From JAQUGA01 sp038210985 (GTDB lineage: Bacteria; Bacteroidota; Bacteroidia; Bacteroidales; WCHB1-69): a DNA stretch of 8,101 bases. The DNA lies in assembly GCA_038210985.1 (NCBI GenBank), contig JBBQWB010000121.1, forward strand, positions 1-8,101, in the 5' to 3' direction. A model generated the notes under the pieces. It did no database searches. It saw only the letters and a program-made list of their open reading frames with translations, and was not told where the DNA came from. A program made the translations under genes and the position numbers. This document shows positions 5,780 to 8,101 of this stretch, piece by piece. How positions within the stretch are numbered: position 1 is the stretch's first letter; every line of letters begins with the position of its first letter.

Positions 5780-7600
5780 ATGAAACCTTATTCATTGCTT
5801 TTGTCAATACTTATTGTCAATCAGCTAGTTTTTTGTCAAAAACCTACTGACTTTACCACCTATTTTGAAGCCACATCGGGACTTGAAACGCCTAATTACA
5901 AGCAAACTATAGATTATTGCGAACTTTTGGCTCAAAACTCAAAATACGTACATTTAAGCTCCATTGGAACCTCTCCACAGGGACGAAAAATTCCAATATT
6001 AATCATCGATAAAAATGGATTTACTTCCCCTCTTTTAATCAAAGCTACTGGCAAAGCCGTGATATTCATTCAAGCATGCGTTCATGCAGGCGAGCCCGAC
6101 GGAAAAGATGCTGGCTTGATGTTAATTCGAGAAATTGCAATTACTGGAAAATATTTGAAATGGCTGGATAAAATAAGCTTCGTTTTTATGCCTATTTTTA
6201 ATGTGGATGGGCACGAACGTTTTTCGGCTTATAATAGGATAAATCAAAACGGACCCAAAGAAATGGGTTGGCGAACTACTGCAAAAAACTACAACTTAAA
6301 CCGAGATTATTTAAAAGCCGACGCTTCCGAAATGAAAAATTGGCTCGATATGTTTCATAAATGGAATTTCGACTTCCTTGTGGATTGCCATACTACCGAT
6401 GGTGCCGATTATCAATATGCACTTACGTATAGTTTGGAAACAAATGGCACACTCGATACCGATTTAAGCAATTGGTTGGTAAAAAAATACCTGCCTTTTG
6501 TAGATAGCAATATGACAAAATCGGGATTTTTAATGTATCCTTATGTAATATTCCGAAATTGGCACGACCCACGCAGTGGTTTGCGAAATTACGCTTCGTC
6601 CCTTAAACTCTTTAATGGATATGCTGCCGCTAACAACCGAATTTGTTTACTGATAGAAACACATCAGCTTAAAAGCTACAAAACTAGAGTTTTAGCCACT
6701 TACGAAATGCTTCTAAATAGTCTCGAATTGATATCACAAAATAGCTCCGAGTTAATTAATTTGAATAAACTTGCCGACGAAAAAGCTAAAAATCTGCAAA
6801 TAACTCAACCTTCGTTTCCATTAAATTTTATATCCAATGGCGATTCTATTATGGTTGAATTTAAAGGAGTTCATTACGATGAATTGAAAAGTATATTTAC
6901 AGGTGAAAGTTGGTTTTTATATGATAGTACACGAAACGAAAACTTCATTATCCCCTATTTTAAGGAGCTTATCCCCGAAAAACACATTCAGTTGCCTATT
7001 GCCTATATTATTCCTCCTGAGTGGAAAGATATTATAGATTTAATGAAGATTCACAACGTTAGCTATTTTGTTATGGGCGAAAACGTGTCAATAAACGTTG
7101 TTTCTACTCAATTTTCAGATGTAATACTTTCTTCCACTTCATTTGAGGGGCGACAAATGGTTTCATCGTTTGAATTTGTTGAAACTTCAGAAAAGAGGAT
7201 TATTCCTAAAAATTCTATTTTTGTTCCATTGCAACAAGTTCATTCTAAAATGATTGCACACATGTTTGAGCCAAATTCGAGCGACTCATACTTTCAATGG
7301 GGATTTTTCAATTCTGTTTTAGAGCAAAAAGAGTATGCCGAATCGTATGTTGTTGAAAAGATGATGATTGACATGTTGCAAAACGACAAGGAATTACAAA
7401 AGGAATTTGATTTTAAAATGAAGAACGATTCCGTATTTGCGTCAAATCCACGAATAATTTACAATTGGTTTTATTATAAAACACCATATTGGGATGAAAA
7501 ACTAAACTTCTATCCCATCTTAAAAATCATGGACGATTCTCAATTTAAAATATTAAACTTTTCGAAAAAAATCGGGATTCAATTGTTGAAAAAAGTATAA
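5780..7600 (+). CDS. Exported M14-family zinc carboxypeptidase-like protein
   Basis: A 606-residue protein with a signal peptide (MKPYSLLL, a hydrophobic core, LVFC before Gln20). Cys19 is preceded by Phe, a poor lipobox, so signal peptidase I cleavage is more likely than lipidation. The peptidase M14 domain spans about 35-320. His102 and Glu105 in VHAGEPDGKD and His204 in DCHTTDG are the three zinc ligands. NLNRD (172-176) supplies the substrate-binding Asn-Arg pair. Glu293 in LIETH is placed as the catalytic glutamate. All the hallmark residues are present, so activity is expected. The C-terminal part (about 330-606) is a non-catalytic extension I do not recognise, found with this type of long Bacteroidota M14 protein. 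Family members remove C-terminal amino acids from peptides or cleave cell-wall peptides; the substrate here is unknown. It starts 47 bp after the M3 peptidase gene with no good promoter between, so the two are probably one operon ending at the hairpin at 7639-7668. Confidence 0.88.
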   Translation: MKPYSLLLSILIVNQLVFCQKPTDFTTYFEATSGLETPNYKQTIDYCELLAQNSKYVHLSSIGTSPQGRKIPILIIDKNGFTSPLLIKATGKAVIFIQACVHAGEPDGKDAGLMLIREIAITGKYLKWLDKISFVFMPIFNVDGHERFSAYNRINQNGPKEMGWRTTAKNYNLNRDYLKADASEMKNWLDMFHKWNFDFLVDCHTTDGADYQYALTYSLETNGTLDTDLSNWLVKKYLPFVDSNMTKSGFLMYPYVIFRNWHDPRSGLRNYASSLKLFNGYAAANNRICLLIETHQLKSYKTRVLATYEMLLNSLELISQNSSELINLNKLADEKAKNLQITQPSFPLNFISNGDSIMVEFKGVHYDELKSIFTGESWFLYDSTRNENFIIPYFKELIPEKHIQLPIAYIIPPEWKDIIDLMKIHNVSYFVMGENVSINVVSTQFSDVILSSTSFEGRQMVSSFEFVETSEKRIIPKNSIFVPLQQVHSKMIAHMFEPNSSDSYFQWGFFNSVLEQKEYAESYVVEKMMIDMLQNDKELQKEFDFKMKNDSVFASNPRIIYNWFYYKTPYWDEKLNFYPILKIMDDSQFKILNFSKKIGIQLLKKV

Positions 7601-7638
7601 AACTCTATTTTTTATTCGACTTTACTTTATGAAACAAC

Positions 7639-7668
7639 AAAAAAGAAGATGTTAACACCTTCTTTTTC
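7639..7668. terminator. Bidirectional intrinsic terminator between the M14 gene and rpmH
   Basis: AAAAAGAAG (7640-7648) pairs with CTTCTTTTT (7659-7667) around the palindrome TGTTAACA, giving a near-perfect 28-bp symmetric sequence. On both strands the stem ends in a run of T. It lies 38 bp past the M14 stop and 55 bp past the convergent rpmH stop, the expected place for a shared terminator. A second possible stem, TTTTCTC (7664-7670) with GAGAAAA (7678-7684), overlaps the right arm and would compete with it. Confidence 0.75.
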
Positions 7669-7722
7669 TCCTCAAAAGAGAAAATATATTTTATAAAACC
7701 TTATTGAAAAAAGACAAAAAAA

Positions 7723-7884
7723 TTAGAATTTTTTCGTTGGGTTTTCATCGGATGTCGTTAGTTTTTTGCGACCTTTTGCACGACGAGAAGCCAATACTCT
7801 ACGACCATTAGCTGACTCCATACGTTTACGAAAACCGTGTTTATTTCTTCTTTTTTTGTTCGATGGTTGGAATGTCCTTTTCAT
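7723..7884 (-). CDS. rpmH: 50S ribosomal protein L34
   Basis: A 53-residue, strongly basic protein of the large ribosomal subunit. The sequence MKRTFQPSNKKRRNKHGFRK at the start and NGRRVLASRRAKGRKKLT (26-43) are the universal L34 signature, so recognition is certain. The last ten residues (TSDENPTKKF) form a short tail typical of Bacteroidota L34 proteins, beyond the approximately 45-residue core. It is convergent with the M14 peptidase gene and shares a terminator with it. A TTG / TAATTTTG promoter lies just upstream, with a leader of about 18 nt. The usual partners in many bacteria, dnaA and rnpA, are absent here; upstream is the end of an IS30-type transposase. Confidence 0.97.
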   Translation of the reverse strand: MKRTFQPSNKKRRNKHGFRKRMESANGRRVLASRRAKGRKKLTTSDENPTKKF

Positions 7885-7907
7885 AGCTGATTTTTATTTT
7901 AGGACTG

Positions 7908-7938
7908 CAAAATTAGTTATTCTTTTTGAATTAAGCAA
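7908..7938 (-). promoter_or_regulatory. Promoter of rpmH
   Basis: On the minus strand TTG (7938-7936), a 20-bp spacer, and TAATTTTG (7915-7908) match the Bacteroidota -33/-7 pattern. Transcription would start near 7902, about 18 nt before the ATG at 7884. The transposase stop codon lies only about 30 bp upstream of the -33 element, so the promoter is confined to a very short stretch. Confidence 0.65.
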
Positions 7939-7956
7939 GTATTTGTTTTTTTTTTT

Positions 7957-8101
7957 CAACAGGCAGATTCAACTAGCAAATGCAACTTTATTGTTTACAA
8001 ATTTAAAAAATATATTTTTAGGACTGTCATAATTTAATTTTTTTCTTGGTCTTCTATTAATTTTATACTGTATCTCCATGATTTCCTTATCATTATATTG
8101 G
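7957..8101 (-). mobile_element. Right-hand end of an IS30-family insertion sequence (partial)
   Basis: Inferred from the transposase C-terminus. In IS30 elements the terminal inverted repeat follows closely after the stop codon, so the end should fall in or near CAACAGGCAGATTC (7957-7970), next to a 12-T run (7945-7956). The exact boundary and any target duplication cannot be set without the other end. Confidence 0.5.
7969..8101 (-). CDS. IS30-family transposase, C-terminal end, cut by the window edge
   Basis: The last 43 residues of a protein that begins beyond base 8101. The visible part, in order, includes DKEIMEIQYKINRRPRKKLN, YDSPKNIFFKF and the terminus VNNKVAFAS. The pattern IN-x-RPRK-x-L followed by a (S/T)P-(K/N)-x-(I/V)-F motif is the conserved end of IS30-family transposases, and a KVA(F/L)AS terminus is familiar from Bacteroidota members. 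The DDE catalytic residues lie upstream and outside the window, so whether the gene is intact cannot be judged. In the visible stretch the frame is open and the stop is natural. It is transcribed in the same direction as rpmH and ends 84 bp before it. Confidence 0.82.
   Translation of the reverse strand, partial: QYNDKEIMEIQYKINRRPRKKLNYDSPKNIFFKFVNNKVAFAS

Noticed and set aside
7897..8026. 11-bp direct repeat TTTTAGGACTG at 7897-7907 and 8016-8026
   Set aside because: One copy is in the rpmH leader and the other is inside conserved transposase codons (Ser-Pro-Lys). The spacing fits no known element structure, so chance is the simplest explanation.
7766..8032. Plus-strand 88-codon frame across rpmH and the transposase end
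   Set aside because: It lies antisense to the certain L34 gene, the rpmH promoter and the recognisable IS30 transposase end; it is chance open frame.

Overview
The window looks like chromosomal DNA from a member of the Bacteroidota. It is AT-rich, lacks Shine-Dalgarno sequences before nearly every gene, and carries TAnnTTTG-type -7 boxes, the promoter signature of this phylum, ahead of the 3627 peptidase gene and of rpmH. The ribosomal protein L34, the ECF sigma factor and the C-terminus of an IS30-type transposase also have residues typical of the phylum. The assignment rests on these motifs, not on a database search.

Left part (1-2915, all minus strand). Read in the direction of transcription, the genes are: a lone ECF-type sigma factor (2409-2915), an AI-2E/PerM-family membrane protein (1154-2311), a 60-residue Lys/Ser-rich protein (866-1048), a hemerythrin-domain protein (292-756) and the first 84 codons of a large-subunit (katE-type) catalase cut by the window edge (1-253). 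The last three form a plausible oxygen and peroxide stress cluster. A perfect 12-bp inverted repeat lies between the small gene and the hemerythrin gene.

Middle part (2916-3626). About 700 bp hold no convincing gene but are dense in structure. There is a roughly 197-bp fold-back element built from two diverged inverted arms, then a roughly 202-bp stretch bounded by a 13-bp perfect inverted repeat, then two GC-rich hairpins, one with a GCGAAGC tip. A well-spaced promoter for the next gene closes the region. This is the least ordinary part of the window and looks like a graveyard of small mobile or REP/MITE-like elements.

Right part (3627-8101). Two exported metallopeptidases follow on the plus strand, an M3 oligopeptidase and an M14 carboxypeptidase-like protein, separated by 47 bp and probably co-transcribed. 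Together they would break down peptides in the periplasm. A shared hairpin terminator separates them from the convergent rpmH gene (ribosomal protein L34, 53 residues). The C-terminal end of an IS30-family transposase lies just upstream of the rpmH promoter and runs off the right edge.

Most genes here are ordinary. I found no clear evidence of a new defence or biosynthetic system; the repeat-rich intergenic region and the stress cluster are the items most worth checking.
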